A stretch of DNA of 64,000 nt, from contig CANMOV010000003.1 in NCBI GenBank assembly GCA_947499565.1, positions 372,001-436,000 of the forward strand, read 5' to 3'. The stretch comes from an uncultured Croceitalea sp. (lineage in GTDB: Bacteria > Bacteroidota > Bacteroidia > Flavobacteriales > Flavobacteriaceae). Both the position numbers and the translations under genes were made by a program. The notes beneath the pieces were generated by a model. The model was not told where the DNA came from. It saw only the letters and a program-made list of their open reading frames with translations, and searched no databases. Of this stretch, positions 27,127 to 35,668 are shown piece after piece; the stretch's first letter is position 1; every line of letters starts with the position of its first letter.

Positions 27127-27790
27127 GTTTTGAAAGCTGTTTTAGTTCATCTGAAAGAATCCTATTTTTTTCAAAATCATTATTTGCTAACCAAACCATA
27201 GATTTCGCAATAGTTTCTGGGTGAATAACTCTATATTTTTTTAATGCCCCCTGAAACAAAAAACTTAACCCCTGCATCATTTTTTTAAAGAAATATTCTC
27301 TGGGTCTTTTCTCTTTTCTGTTTCCCCCAATCATAGAGGGCTGTACAATGTGCATTTTTGGAATCTTAATTTCCAGAACTTTATCCTCCATTTCTCCTTT
27401 AATACGATTGTAAAAAATAGAACTGTTAGCATCTGCACCAAGTGCAGAAACAATCATAAGCGTATTGATGTTATTTTGGACACAGAGCTTGGCTGCTGCA
27501 ACGGGAATGCCATAATCTATTCTCTTGTACAGTTCGTTATTTGGAGTTTTAGCATTTGTACTACCAATGCAACAAAAGACCTCATCTGCTTTAAAATGTT
27601 CTTGCTGCAACTCCAATTCTAATAAATCACAAAGATGCTCTTCAATCTTTTGGTGCTTAATTTCTACCGCCCTTCTAGAAAAAAGAACAATTTTTTTATA
27701 TAGCTTATCCTTTACTAAAAGCTCAAGCAAAATACCTCCAACCAAACCAGTAGCCCCTAAAATAATTGCAGTTTTTCCTGTCCTTTTCAT
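27119..27790 (-). CDS. NAD(P)-binding Rossmann protein (atypical SDR, TIP30/HTATIP2-like)
   Basis: The 223-residue protein has GATGLVGG near residue 14, the atypical SDR motif GxxGxxG. Other features are IGSTN near 78, the line LMIVSALGADANSSIFYNRIKGEMED (Ser, Tyr, Lys of the active region, YNRIKGE) and IVQPSMIGGNR. It resembles nucleoside-diphosphate-sugar epimerase-like, NAD(P)H-binding proteins. Substrate unknown. It precedes and overlaps the CYTH gene by eight bases, and starts divergently from dinB with only about 28 bases between. Confidence 0.8.
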   Translation of the reverse strand: MKRTGKTAIILGATGLVGGILLELLVKDKLYKKIVLFSRRAVEIKHQKIEEHLCDLLELELQQEHFKADEVFCCIGSTNAKTPNNELYKRIDYGIPVAAAKLCVQNNINTLMIVSALGADANSSIFYNRIKGEMEDKVLEIKIPKMHIVQPSMIGGNRKEKRPREYFFKKMMQGLSFLFQGALKKYRVIHPETIAKSMVWLANNDFEKNRILSDELKQLSKHE

Positions 27791-27818
27791 CCACCTAAAT
27801 ATAGTCTAAATTTGAAGT

Positions 27819-28925
27819 ATGGACTTCGATTTTCCTTTACGAAAAATCATTCATGTGGATATGGACGCTTTCTATGCTTCCGTAGAACAGCATGACAATC
27901 CTGAGCTCAAAGGAAAGCCTGTTGCGGTTGGCGGGGGATCTAAAAGAGGTGTGGTTTCCGCAGCAAGTTACGAGGCCCGTAAGTTTGGGGTGCGTAGTGC
28001 AATGAGTGGTTATATTGCACAGCGAAACTGTCCAGATTTAATATTTGTAAAACCCCGATTTGACCGCTACAAAGAGATTTCCCAACAAGTAAGAAGTGTG
28101 TTTTTTGAATATACAGATTTGGTTGAGCCTCTATCCTTAGATGAAGCTTATTTAGATGTTACCAAAAACAAAAAGGGAAATCCATCCGCTACTTTAATCG
28201 CAGAAGAAATCCGTAAAAAAATACTTGATAAAACCGGCTTAACGGCTTCCGCAGGAATTTCCATTAATAAATTCATAGCTAAAATAGCTAGTGATTACAA
28301 CAAACCTAATGGGCAAAAAACAGTAAATCCCGAGGAGGTTATTCAATTTTTAGAAGATTTAGAAATTCGAAAATTCTATGGTGTTGGAAAGGTGACCGCA
28401 GAAAAAATGTATAAACTAGGCATTTTTACAGGTAGGGATTTAAAGCAAAAGTCATTGGAGTTTCTAGATGCTAACTTCGGTAAAGGCGGCAAGTTTTACT
28501 ACAATGTGGTACGCGGCATTCACTTTAGTGAGGTAAAACCACATCGTATTCCAAAATCTGTTGGTGCAGAACGCACTTTTAGCGAAAATTTGAGTAGCGA
28601 AATCTTTATGCAAGAGCGTTTAGAACATATTGCTACAGAACTAGAGCGACGACTTTTAAAATCAAAAATTGCAGGCAAAACCATTACTTTAAAAATTAAA
28701 TACAGTGATTTTACCCTACAGACCAGAAGCAAAACCCTACCTTATTATATCTCAGCTAAAGACTTAATCCTAGAAACGGCAAAAGAGTTATTATACCAAG
28801 AAGAATTAGAGAACTCCGTACGTCTACTTGGGATATCACTTGCTAATCTAAATACAGAAAAAGAGAAGGTTGAAAAAGATGTCCCTCCAGAACAGCTATC
28901 TGTGCAATTAAAGTTTGACTTTTAG
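27819..28925 (+). CDS. dinB: DNA polymerase IV (Y-family, translesion)
   Basis: The 368-residue protein shows VDMDAFYASVEQ (first metal site), SAASYEARKFGVRSAM, and SLDEAYLDV (second metal site with Asp-Glu). The helix-hairpin-helix thumb region FYGVGKVTAEKMYKLGI and little finger domain follow, so the polymerase looks complete. The C-terminus VQLKFDF resembles a beta-clamp binding motif (QLxLF-like), as expected for Pol IV. It copies damaged DNA in the cytosol. It is divergent from the gene on its left. Confidence 0.94.
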   Translation: MDFDFPLRKIIHVDMDAFYASVEQHDNPELKGKPVAVGGGSKRGVVSAASYEARKFGVRSAMSGYIAQRNCPDLIFVKPRFDRYKEISQQVRSVFFEYTDLVEPLSLDEAYLDVTKNKKGNPSATLIAEEIRKKILDKTGLTASAGISINKFIAKIASDYNKPNGQKTVNPEEVIQFLEDLEIRKFYGVGKVTAEKMYKLGIFTGRDLKQKSLEFLDANFGKGGKFYYNVVRGIHFSEVKPHRIPKSVGAERTFSENLSSEIFMQERLEHIATELERRLLKSKIAGKTITLKIKYSDFTLQTRSKTLPYYISAKDLILETAKELLYQEELENSVRLLGISLANLNTEKEKVEKDVPPEQLSVQLKFDF

Positions 28926-28928
28926 TAT

Positions 28929-29426
28929 CTAAATGCTTTTTACGGAAACGGTTAAAAACCAAATTATTAAAGAAGAAAAGAGAATCCCAATAGTATTTGC
29001 CATAAAAGCTTTTTTACGGTCTATTTTAAATAAATACGCAGCTATTGTCCCTGCATAAACTCCGGTCCCAGGCAATGGAACCATTACAAAGAGTACAAGT
29101 CCAAAAAAGCCAAATTTTTTAATCTTATCCCTGCTTCCAAACTTTGCTCTTTGCGCAACCCAAACAGCAGCCCTTTTATATGGGCGCCATTTTACCAGAA
29201 TCTGGTTTACATATTCTAAAAAGAACATCATAATTGGAAACACCAATAGATTTGCTAAAAAGCAAGTGATAAGAACCAAGTAACTGTTAACTCCTTGAGT
29301 TATTCCATAAGGAATCCCAACTTTAGATTCTCCGAATGGGGAAACACTCCAAAGTAAAGCAACCAATAAGTCTTTAATCACAGCTAAAATTTCTTGCAAA
29401 ACTACGCTTGAAAAATGCGATACCAA
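28929..29426 (-). CDS. Small multidrug-export-like membrane protein (COG2426 type)
   Basis: The 165-residue protein has four or five hydrophobic segments and the family signature VPLPGTGVYAGTIAAYLF at about 115-132, as well as SKVGIPYGI near 35. This fits the small 'multidrug export' family, whose real substrate is not established. It ends three bases from the dinB stop, on the opposite strand, and starts divergently from the TetR gene at 29505. Confidence 0.82.
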   Translation of the reverse strand: MVSHFSSVVLQEILAVIKDLLVALLWSVSPFGESKVGIPYGITQGVNSYLVLITCFLANLLVFPIMMFFLEYVNQILVKWRPYKRAAVWVAQRAKFGSRDKIKKFGFFGLVLFVMVPLPGTGVYAGTIAAYLFKIDRKKAFMANTIGILFSSLIIWFLTVSVKSI

Positions 29427-29478
29427 CTAATAAAAACCTAAAAATTGATTAAATTTTTTATTGATTTTAAATATAGAC

Positions 29479-29488
29479 AGACTAGTCT
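29479..29488. promoter_or_regulatory. Candidate TetR operator (AGACTAGTCT)
   Basis: A perfect 10-bp palindrome AGACTAGTCT, with a further AGAC half-site just before it (ATAGACAGACTAGTCT), lies 17 bases before the TetR start at 29505. TetR regulators often repress their own gene from such sites. It also sits in the divergent region facing the exporter gene, so could control both. Confidence 0.5.
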
Positions 29489-29504
29489 TTATTATCTTTA
29501 ACCA

Positions 29505-30086
29505 ATGCAAAGAACTAATATAAAGCAACATATTATAGATGTTGCCAGTAAACTCTTCTACACACAAGGCTATAATGCAACTGGCATTAATGAAATTATT
29601 GCAAAAGCTGAAATTGCAAAAGCAACACTTTACCACCATTTTAAATCCAAAGAAGATATTTGTATTGCTTATTTAGAACAGCGTCATAAAGTGTTTTTAG
29701 AAGCACTTAAAGACTTCACCTCTAAGGCGAATAAAGGAAGGCAACAATTAGTAAGTATTTTTGATTTTTTAAGAAATACCTATCGCGAAGGTGATTTTCA
29801 TGGATGTTGGGCTATTAAAACATTGGGGGAATTACCTCCAAAAAATAAAAAAATCCTTACTGTAATACAGCGACAGAAGAAAGAGTTACTCTTGTTTTTA
29901 GGTGAAATTGTTGGTGATAATATCGCTAATATTTCTATAGCAGAAACAGAAAAGATATCTGGCGGTATTTACTTACTTTATGAAGGTGCTATAACAGAAA
30001 GTCATCTTCATAAAAATGATTGGCCTATTCATCTTGCAAAAAGTATAGCTCCTTCACTATTTGCAGAAGCTAAATTGGTATCATAA
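29505..30086 (+). CDS. TetR/AcrR-family transcriptional regulator
   Basis: The 193-residue protein has an N-terminal HTH: IDVASKLFYTQGYNATGINEIIAKAEIAKATLYHHFKSKEDI (about 10-52), textbook TetR. The C-terminal ligand domain contains GDFHGCWAIKTLGE with a Cys, similar to regulators described as YxaF/AcrR-like. A palindrome directly upstream suggests autoregulation. It is divergent from the small exporter-like gene, which is a plausible target. Confidence 0.9.
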   Translation: MQRTNIKQHIIDVASKLFYTQGYNATGINEIIAKAEIAKATLYHHFKSKEDICIAYLEQRHKVFLEALKDFTSKANKGRQQLVSIFDFLRNTYREGDFHGCWAIKTLGELPPKNKKILTVIQRQKKELLLFLGEIVGDNIANISIAETEKISGGIYLLYEGAITESHLHKNDWPIHLAKSIAPSLFAEAKLVS

Positions 30087-30090
30087 AAAA

Positions 30091-30118
30091 GCCCCATCAC
30101 TTTTAAAAGTAATAGGGC
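30091..30118. terminator. Bidirectional intrinsic terminator between TetR and cupredoxin-like genes
   Basis: GCCC and GGGC arms with an inner ACTTTT/AAAAGT stem form a hairpin between two convergent genes (ends 30086 and 30140). An A-run precedes it, giving a U-run for minus-strand transcripts, and ATTCTT follows on the plus strand. Confidence 0.65.
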
Positions 30119-30139
30119 ATTCTTCAAAACTTAAAAACA

Positions 30140-30544
30140 CTATTTTACTAGCAACGTATTATCTGTTGATGTAGGATTTAATGGGCAAAAATAGATATAC
30201 TCTCCTTTGCTCAATGTTGTTGGTTTTGATGTTTGTGAAGAATTAGTTCCAACAGGTGCAGTAACATACGCAGTCTGTATATGATTCTCTGGTTTACTAA
30301 TATCTTTCCCTTTTTCTACCAAAACAAAACCTACATTATGGTCAACCCCATTATTTGCGATTTCGAATATATAAGTACCCTCTGATACAGTTACTTGCTT
30401 TTGCGTGAATTCGCCTTTTGTTTGTTCCAAGGCAATGGTCTTAACTGATTTGGACATCATTTTGTCCTTCATCATTTTGTCTTGCGCATTTGCTGTAAAA
30501 ACGGTTCCTACAGCTAAAACTAAAATTGCTAATACTTTTTTCAT
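30140..30544 (-). CDS. Exported cupredoxin-like protein, copper site doubtful
   Basis: The 134-residue protein has a signal peptide (about 1-20, ending ANAQD), then a Met/Lys-rich stretch (KMMKDKMMSK) and a beta-rich domain resembling plastocyanin-like cupredoxins: FEIANNGVDHNVGFVLV holds a His, and GEYIYFCPLNPTSTDN the Cys. The usual His and Met that follow the Cys in a type 1 copper site are absent, so copper binding is uncertain. It is periplasmic. It lies 28 bases after the AhpD-like gene and is probably the last gene of that unit. Confidence 0.7.
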   Translation of the reverse strand: MKKVLAILVLAVGTVFTANAQDKMMKDKMMSKSVKTIALEQTKGEFTQKQVTVSEGTYIFEIANNGVDHNVGFVLVEKGKDISKPENHIQTAYVTAPVGTNSSQTSKPTTLSKGEYIYFCPLNPTSTDNTLLVK

Positions 30545-30572
30545 CTTTTCTATTTATAAATTATTGTTTGAA

Positions 30573-31118
30573 TTATGCTACTACTTCTAATGGTTGTGCT
30601 TCTGGAAAATCAACAGGAATCTCTGTTGTGTTATTTATGTAATTAGATATGGTTTTATCACCTATCAAAACGATAGTGTCTATTAGGTTTTCTTTTGTCC
30701 ATCCAGCTTCAAAGAAGTTTTCCAATACTTGCGCATCAGTGGCTCCTCTATTTTCTGTAATATTCTTAGCTAACTTTGCTAAAGCATCTAACTTATTGTC
30801 AAACGATGCATTACCTGCTCTAAGTTCTAGTATTTGCTCATCTGTAAATCCGTTCATTTTGCCAATAGCTGTGTGCGCAGAAAGACAGTAAACACAGTTG
30901 TTTACTTCACTAACCGCCAAATTCACGACTTCTTTTTCCTTTGTCTTTAATGATGTTTTTGCATTTGAAAGATTTAAGTAATTTCCCAATGCATTTTCTG
31001 AGTGTGCATAAGTGGCAAATAAGTTAGGTACAAACCCAACTGCCTTTTCTAGGTTATCAAAAATTGCTTGATTATTACTTGTTACTTCTTCTCTTTTAGG
31101 TACGTTAAATGTGCTCAT
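30573..31118 (-). CDS. Carboxymuconolactone decarboxylase/AhpD-like protein
   Basis: The 181-residue protein contains NNCVYCLSAHTAIGKMNG: a CxxC with a following His, the AhpD-type active site. The N-terminal part (VPKREEVTSNNQAIFDNLEKAVGFVPNLFATYAHS) matches peroxidase-related members of this family. By family it acts in peroxide reduction or as an alkylhydroperoxidase; cytosolic. The sequence places it in a minus-strand unit: AraC regulator, small ORF, this gene, cupredoxin-like gene. Confidence 0.85.
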   Translation of the reverse strand: MSTFNVPKREEVTSNNQAIFDNLEKAVGFVPNLFATYAHSENALGNYLNLSNAKTSLKTKEKEVVNLAVSEVNNCVYCLSAHTAIGKMNGFTDEQILELRAGNASFDNKLDALAKLAKNITENRGATDAQVLENFFEAGWTKENLIDTIVLIGDKTISNYINNTTEIPVDFPEAQPLEVVA

Positions 31119-31126
31119 AATATTAT

Positions 31127-31288
31127 TTATTTAAATTGTTCTACAAATGGTTTTTCAGCATCACAATAAAAATCATGATGATGTTTTTGCTCGCAATGCG
31201 CATCAGCTGAAATGATTTGAATTGCAGATTTTTTTGATGTTCTAAATATTTCAATAAGATTGAAAATCGATTTCTGTGCTATATTCAT
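31127..31288 (-). CDS. Small His/Cys-rich ORF (53 residues)
   Basis: Reading the minus strand from ATG at 31288 gives a 53-residue frame ending at 31127, eight bases before the AhpD-like gene. Its C-terminal half is striking: ADAHCEQKHHHDFYCDAEK has four His and two Cys in 19 residues, like a metal-binding patch. It fills the gap between the AraC regulator and the AhpD-like gene on the same strand. I cannot name a family, and only position and composition support it, so it may be unexpressed. Confidence 0.45.
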   Translation of the reverse strand: MNIAQKSIFNLIEIFRTSKKSAIQIISADAHCEQKHHHDFYCDAEKPFVEQFK

Positions 31289-31378
31289 CGCTATTAATTT
31301 TTAATTACACAGCAAAGATGTAGCTAATAGAAGTGCAAGTGTTAGTAGTGATTTCCCGACTACTTGCCAAAATTTCCC

Positions 31379-32227
31379 TTAGGCAGGGATTTCAACGTTT
31401 TCGCGGTATTGAGAAGGTGTTAGAAGTGTCATTTTTTTGAAAAAACGACTAAAATGAGCTGGGTCATTAAACCCTAAATCATAAGCAATTTCTTGATTTT
31501 GCTTATCTGTAAAATGAATAAGACGTTTGGCTTCTAAAGCCAATCTGTCTAAAATAATCTGTTGTGGAGACTTGTGGTTATAAATTGAAAATAGGTTAGA
31601 AAGGGTTTTAGGAGATTTAAAAAGTAGATCTGCATAATCACTAACCTTTCTTTTGGTTTTGTAATGAATATCTACCAAATAATTAAACTTGCGGATAACA
31701 TCTATCTGGTCATTATTCAATTCTTTAACGATAAGCTGTTCTTTAGCAAGGCGTGTGCTCATAATAATAAGTCTTTTAAGCATCATCTGGAGCATATCCC
31801 CCTGTATCTTATCTGGAGTAGAAAACTCTTCTACAAAAACATCGTATAACGTATCAAATCTTTTTTGTTGTTGTTCTGGTATCGTAATAATTGGTAAATC
31901 TTGGGTTCCAAAAAAGAGGATTCCGTTACAAGAAACTTCCTCATCATGATCAGAAATACAGTAGAATTCTCGGTTAAATAAAAAAGCTGTAATAGGCAGT
32001 TCAGATTCTTTAAAAGAAATATTTTGCAGATAAGTTGTAGTGACAATCTGGTTAGGCAACAAATCAAAGCTAATACCGTCCACATAAAGTTTAGCCGCTT
32101 CCTTATTTCTATTCCACAATAATTTTATGGTGTTCTCAGTTAATGAAAATCTTTTTTCATCATTTTTAATATCATCTGTTAAACCTAAAATAGAATCTAA
32201 TTTGCTCTCTCTAAATTCTAATTTCAT
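31379..32227 (-). CDS. AraC-family transcriptional regulator
   Basis: The 282-residue protein has an N-terminal cupin-like sensor region and a C-terminal double HTH domain (about 180-280): KRKVSDYADLLFKSPKTLSNLFS, HKSPQQIILDRLALEAKRLI and IAYDLGFNDPAHFSRFFKKMTLLTPSQYRE. The last segment is the classic second AraC helix. It probably controls the downstream unit (small ORF, AhpD-like, cupredoxin-like). The inducer is unknown. Confidence 0.9.
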   Translation of the reverse strand: MKLEFRESKLDSILGLTDDIKNDEKRFSLTENTIKLLWNRNKEAAKLYVDGISFDLLPNQIVTTTYLQNISFKESELPITAFLFNREFYCISDHDEEVSCNGILFFGTQDLPIITIPEQQQKRFDTLYDVFVEEFSTPDKIQGDMLQMMLKRLIIMSTRLAKEQLIVKELNNDQIDVIRKFNYLVDIHYKTKRKVSDYADLLFKSPKTLSNLFSIYNHKSPQQIILDRLALEAKRLIHFTDKQNQEIAYDLGFNDPAHFSRFFKKMTLLTPSQYRENVEIPA

Positions 32228-32389
32228 AGCTAATTTTATCTTTTAAAGTGTCTATTATATAGGCTTTAGTCTCTTTTTCTGTTGATTCTTACAGCTTATA
32301 TAACTGCAATTTTGGGCAATATATTGAACAAAAGTGTTAATCTCTACTTTAAATTTTAATGCCCCTGCAACTTTTTATAGTATTGAAAC

Positions 32390-32911
32390 ATGAAAGAGAT
32401 ACAACATTACGATAGAGCTGCTCATAAATTTTATAGAAAGCAAAGTTTTAATGCCTTGCCACTTACCTCTTGGGATTTGTTTGCTGATGAATTTAAGAGA
32501 ATTGGGGATGCCCTAAATGATGCCACCAAATTAGAAAAACTAGCCCAAACTAATAACTGGAATTCTGCGGTATCCTTTAAGGAAGAAATTTTGGACAAAA
32601 GCCATGTAATTGTTGTCACCGATGATTCTTTAAATATTGTTCACACTTCTAAGAACATTTATAAAATGAACGGATATGTTTCTGAAGAAATCATTGGGAA
32701 AAAACCAAAAATGTTCCAAGGAAAACTTACCTGTAAAAAGACGTCTCGTAAAATTGGAGAGGCTGTCGAAAATAAAATTCCCTTTGAAGCTACCATCTTA
32801 AATTATAGGAAAGATGGTTCAACCTACATGTGTTGGATTAAGGGCAGCCCCATTAGAGATATGAATGGAAATGTGGTAAACTTTATCGCTTTTGAAAAAG
32901 AAGTTGCTTAA
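32390..32911 (+). CDS. PAS-domain protein
   Basis: The 173-residue protein is mainly a PAS domain (about 65-170): HVIVVTDDSLNIVHTSKNIYKMNGYVSEEIIGKKPKMFQG and YRKDGSTYMCWIKGSPIRDMNGNVVNFIAFEKEV. It looks like the LOV subclass in layout, but the flavin-linking Cys of GRNCRFLQ is missing (GKKPKMFQ), so a blue-light switch is unlikely. No output domain is present; it may act by binding a partner. It is a single gene, convergent with pyk. Confidence 0.8.
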   Translation: MKEIQHYDRAAHKFYRKQSFNALPLTSWDLFADEFKRIGDALNDATKLEKLAQTNNWNSAVSFKEEILDKSHVIVVTDDSLNIVHTSKNIYKMNGYVSEEIIGKKPKMFQGKLTCKKTSRKIGEAVENKIPFEATILNYRKDGSTYMCWIKGSPIRDMNGNVVNFIAFEKEVA

Positions 32912-32912
32912 C

Positions 32913-34343
32913 CTATTCTATTTCTGTTACTCGTAAGGTATTTACCATTCCTTTAGCCTTAATTGGCATGGCTGCTAAGCTTACTACCATATCCCCCTTA
33001 TTTAAAAAGCCTCTTTCACTAGCTATAGCATTTACGTCTTCTATAGTATCATCTGTTGATACAAACTTGTCATAGAAGAAAGCTTTTACACCCCATAACA
33101 AATTTAGCTGCGTTAAGATTCTTCTATTGGAAGTAAATACTAAAATGTGAGCGCTAGGTCTCCATGCAGAAATTTGAAATGCCGTATATCCACTATTCGT
33201 TAAGGTAGAAATTGCTTCTGCTTGAATTTCGTTGGCCATTAATGAGGCATGGTAACAAATAGATTTTGTAATATATCGTTTAGTTCTTATATGCGGTGGG
33301 CTTTGAGGTACCGTTATTAAATCTGAAGCTTCCACACTTTTAAGGATACTTGCCATTTTTTCAATAACCTGCACTGGATAATTACCAACCGATGTCTCGC
33401 CAGAAAGCATTACCGCGTCAGCACCGTCCATCACAGAATTGGCCACATCATTCACCTCTGCTCTGGTAGGGGTTAAACTCGTAATCATCGTCTCCATCAT
33501 TTGAGTAGCAATAATCACAGGAATTCTTGCTCGCTTTGCGGTAAGCACTAATTTCTTCTGTATTAATGGAACTTCATGTGCTGGAATTTCTACTCCTAAA
33601 TCCCCACGAGCAACCATTAAACCATCACAGTACGCCACTATCTTTTCGATATTTTCGACTGCTTCAGGCTTCTCAATTTTAGCAATAATTGGAATCTTAT
33701 GCTCAGAATGTTCTTTAATTATGTTTTGGAGATCTATCAAATCTTGACTAAAACGAACAAATGAAAGTGCAATCCAATCCACCTCTTGTGAGATTGCAAA
33801 AATCGCATCCTTTACATCTTTTTCAGTAAGTGCAGGTAGCGAGATATTGGTGTTAGGTAAGTTTACACCTTTCTTAGATTTTAAAGGTCCTCCTTGTATT
33901 ACTTTAGTTTTAACCTCATCCTTTCCATTTGTAGAAAGCACTTCAAACATTAATTTCCCATCATCCAATAAAACGCGCTCTCCAGCTTTTACATCTTTAG
34001 GGAAGTTGGCATAATTCATATAAACGCGCTCAGCATTACCCTCAAATGGTTCTCCAGTAACAAAAGAAATTTCATCACCAGGGGCAACAACAACTTCACT
34101 ACCCATTACCCCAACTCTTAGTTTAGGGCCTTGTAAATCTGCTAAAATAGAAGTATGCTTTCCTGTCTCTTCATTGAGTTCTCGAATCATTTTAATACGT
34201 TCGATTACATCATCATAATTAGCATGAGAAAAGTTAATACGAAAAACATCCGCACCAGCATTCATCATACTTCTTAAAACATCTTTATTGCTTGTTGCTG
34301 GCCCAAGGGTTGCTACAACTTTAGTTTTCTTTTTAGTTGGCAT
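32913..34343 (-). CDS. pyk: Pyruvate kinase
   Basis: The 476-residue protein is full length. Motifs include KVVATLGPAT, VFRINFSHANYDD, the active-site stretch IIAKIEKPEAVENIEKI (Lys), GLMVARGDLGVEIP and MLSGETSVGNYP. It catalyses the last glycolytic step, phosphoenolpyruvate plus ADP to pyruvate plus ATP, in the cytosol. It starts three bases from the stop of the IPExxxVDY gene, so is co-transcribed with it and probably with rnc further up. This order is common in Flavobacteriia. Confidence 0.97.
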   Translation of the reverse strand: MPTKKKTKVVATLGPATSNKDVLRSMMNAGADVFRINFSHANYDDVIERIKMIRELNEETGKHTSILADLQGPKLRVGVMGSEVVVAPGDEISFVTGEPFEGNAERVYMNYANFPKDVKAGERVLLDDGKLMFEVLSTNGKDEVKTKVIQGGPLKSKKGVNLPNTNISLPALTEKDVKDAIFAISQEVDWIALSFVRFSQDLIDLQNIIKEHSEHKIPIIAKIEKPEAVENIEKIVAYCDGLMVARGDLGVEIPAHEVPLIQKKLVLTAKRARIPVIIATQMMETMITSLTPTRAEVNDVANSVMDGADAVMLSGETSVGNYPVQVIEKMASILKSVEASDLITVPQSPPHIRTKRYITKSICYHASLMANEIQAEAISTLTNSGYTAFQISAWRPSAHILVFTSNRRILTQLNLLWGVKAFFYDKFVSTDDTIEDVNAIASERGFLNKGDMVVSLAAMPIKAKGMVNTLRVTEIE

Positions 34344-34346
34344 TTT

Positions 34347-34808
34347 TTAGAAAATTAAGTTTCCTTTTGATTTTAAAGCAGCAACATCTAAACTGTATGC
34401 TGTAACTACTTTTGGTATCAAATTAATTTTTTTTACTGCTTCATTTATTACGCTGTTATCATCAGCTTCTACTTTAAGAAAGTAATCAACTTCTTTGCGT
34501 TCTTCCAATAGATGAAATGTATTTATCGCTCTCTCATTTGAGAACAATCCCAAAGATTCGCTTTCTTTTTCCTCTTTAACGGTATTGCATACAAGTGTCC
34601 AATAGTGATCATTAATTTCATCTTTCCATTCATATATTGGAAAGGAAGTTGCAGAAACATCTAAGTCTTTTTCGCACCTTGCAAGTTGCAATTCTGCAGA
34701 CTTATTTAAATGATAAGCCATAGCGTAACTTTCTAAACCACAATGCATAGCAATGAGTTTAAAAGAATCGTCATATAGTTCTGCCGATATCTTATGCGTT
34801 GTTACCAT
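34347..34808 (-). CDS. IPExxxVDY-family protein
   Basis: The 153-residue soluble protein contains LLEERKEVDYFLKVEADD, the region giving the IPExxxVDY family its name, here with LEE in place of IPE. The family is restricted to Bacteroidota and its members sit beside pyruvate kinase, exactly as here. Function is unknown. No signal peptide or membrane segment is present. Confidence 0.82.
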   Translation of the reverse strand: MVTTHKISAELYDDSFKLIAMHCGLESYAMAYHLNKSAELQLARCEKDLDVSATSFPIYEWKDEINDHYWTLVCNTVKEEKESESLGLFSNERAINTFHLLEERKEVDYFLKVEADDNSVINEAVKKINLIPKVVTAYSLDVAALKSKGNLIF

Positions 34809-34922
34809 TAAATTTAAGCGAATTGTAAATATAGAACTAATACGTAAACCAGCCTAGTTGTAACTACTGTTTAGCGCTGTAAAACACTACGAAAACGTTT
34901 GAGTTTACCTTTTCTTAATGCT

Positions 34923-35660
34923 TTATGGGTTGTCTATTTTATCTTGTAAAGCAAAATACGCTCTTTTAGATGCTTTTTCTTCTGCTTTCTTTTTTGAGGT
35001 AGCTCTCGCTTTTGCCATTATTTTTTCTCCAATTGTAAGCTTTACGGCAAAATGTTTTAAGGTGTCATTCCCAGTGTCCTCATACACATCATAATGAAAG
35101 TTCTTTTTTTGTTTCTGACACCATTCTATCACCAAACTTTTATAGCTAATTACTTTACCCTCTAGTTGTTCTATATCTACGTAGGGCTCTATAACACGAC
35201 TTTGAATAAATTTTTCGCAATAGACATATCCTTTGTCTAAGTAAATTGCACCTACTAGCGCTTCAAAAACATTACCATGTATATTCTCTCCAAAGTGCGA
35301 TTTTGGAATACGACTTTCAACATACTTTAAAAGCTCTAAATCCTTTCCTAATTCATTTAAATGTTTTCTGCTAACAATTTTAGAACGCATTTTGGTCAAA
35401 TATCCTTCATCACCTTCGGGTACTTGATTATAAAGGTGTTTAGAAATAATTGTTCCAAGCATAGCATCACCCAAAAACTCTAACCTTTCATAGTTCATTG
35501 GATTTCCTTCACTATCCCTTTTATTTACAGACCTGTGAAGAAATGCCTTTTTGTAGAAGCGAATGTTTTTGGGGGCAAATCCCAAGATAGTTTTCATTCC
35601 CAAAAAAAAATCCCCATCCGTTTTCGGATGGGAATTAAATATTTTGGAATAAAATTTCAT
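34923..35660 (-). CDS. rnc: Ribonuclease III
   Basis: The start at 35660 (MKFYSKIFNS) gives 245 residues. A longer frame to 35696 would run into fabF. The catalytic signature NYERLEFLGDAMLG is intact, with the second acidic pair in FEALVGAIYLDKGY; the C-terminal double-stranded RNA-binding domain (about 170-240) ends in KKAEEKASKRAYFAL. It cleaves double-stranded RNA in rRNA and mRNA processing. Its first 20 codons contain a perfect terminator-like hairpin (35602-35632), which is unusual. It follows fabF by 8 bases. Confidence 0.94.
   Translation of the reverse strand: MKFYSKIFNSHPKTDGDFFLGMKTILGFAPKNIRFYKKAFLHRSVNKRDSEGNPMNYERLEFLGDAMLGTIISKHLYNQVPEGDEGYLTKMRSKIVSRKHLNELGKDLELLKYVESRIPKSHFGENIHGNVFEALVGAIYLDKGYVYCEKFIQSRVIEPYVDIEQLEGKVISYKSLVIEWCQKQKKNFHYDVYEDTGNDTLKHFAVKLTIGEKIMAKARATSKKKAEEKASKRAYFALQDKIDNP
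35602..35632 (-). terminator. Terminator-like hairpin inside the start of rnc
   Basis: On the minus strand an 8-bp perfect stem CCCATCCG/CGGATGGG with an AAAA loop is followed after two bases by nine T. It lies about 28-60 bases inside rnc, after the fabF stop at 35669. It could attenuate read-through from fabF into rnc, or be a site for RNase III control of its own mRNA. Confidence 0.6.
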
Positions 35661-35668
35661 ATGTAATA

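Noticed and set aside
32390-32911. Blue-light LOV receptor
   Set aside because: The essential photoactive cysteine is absent, so only a PAS domain is called.
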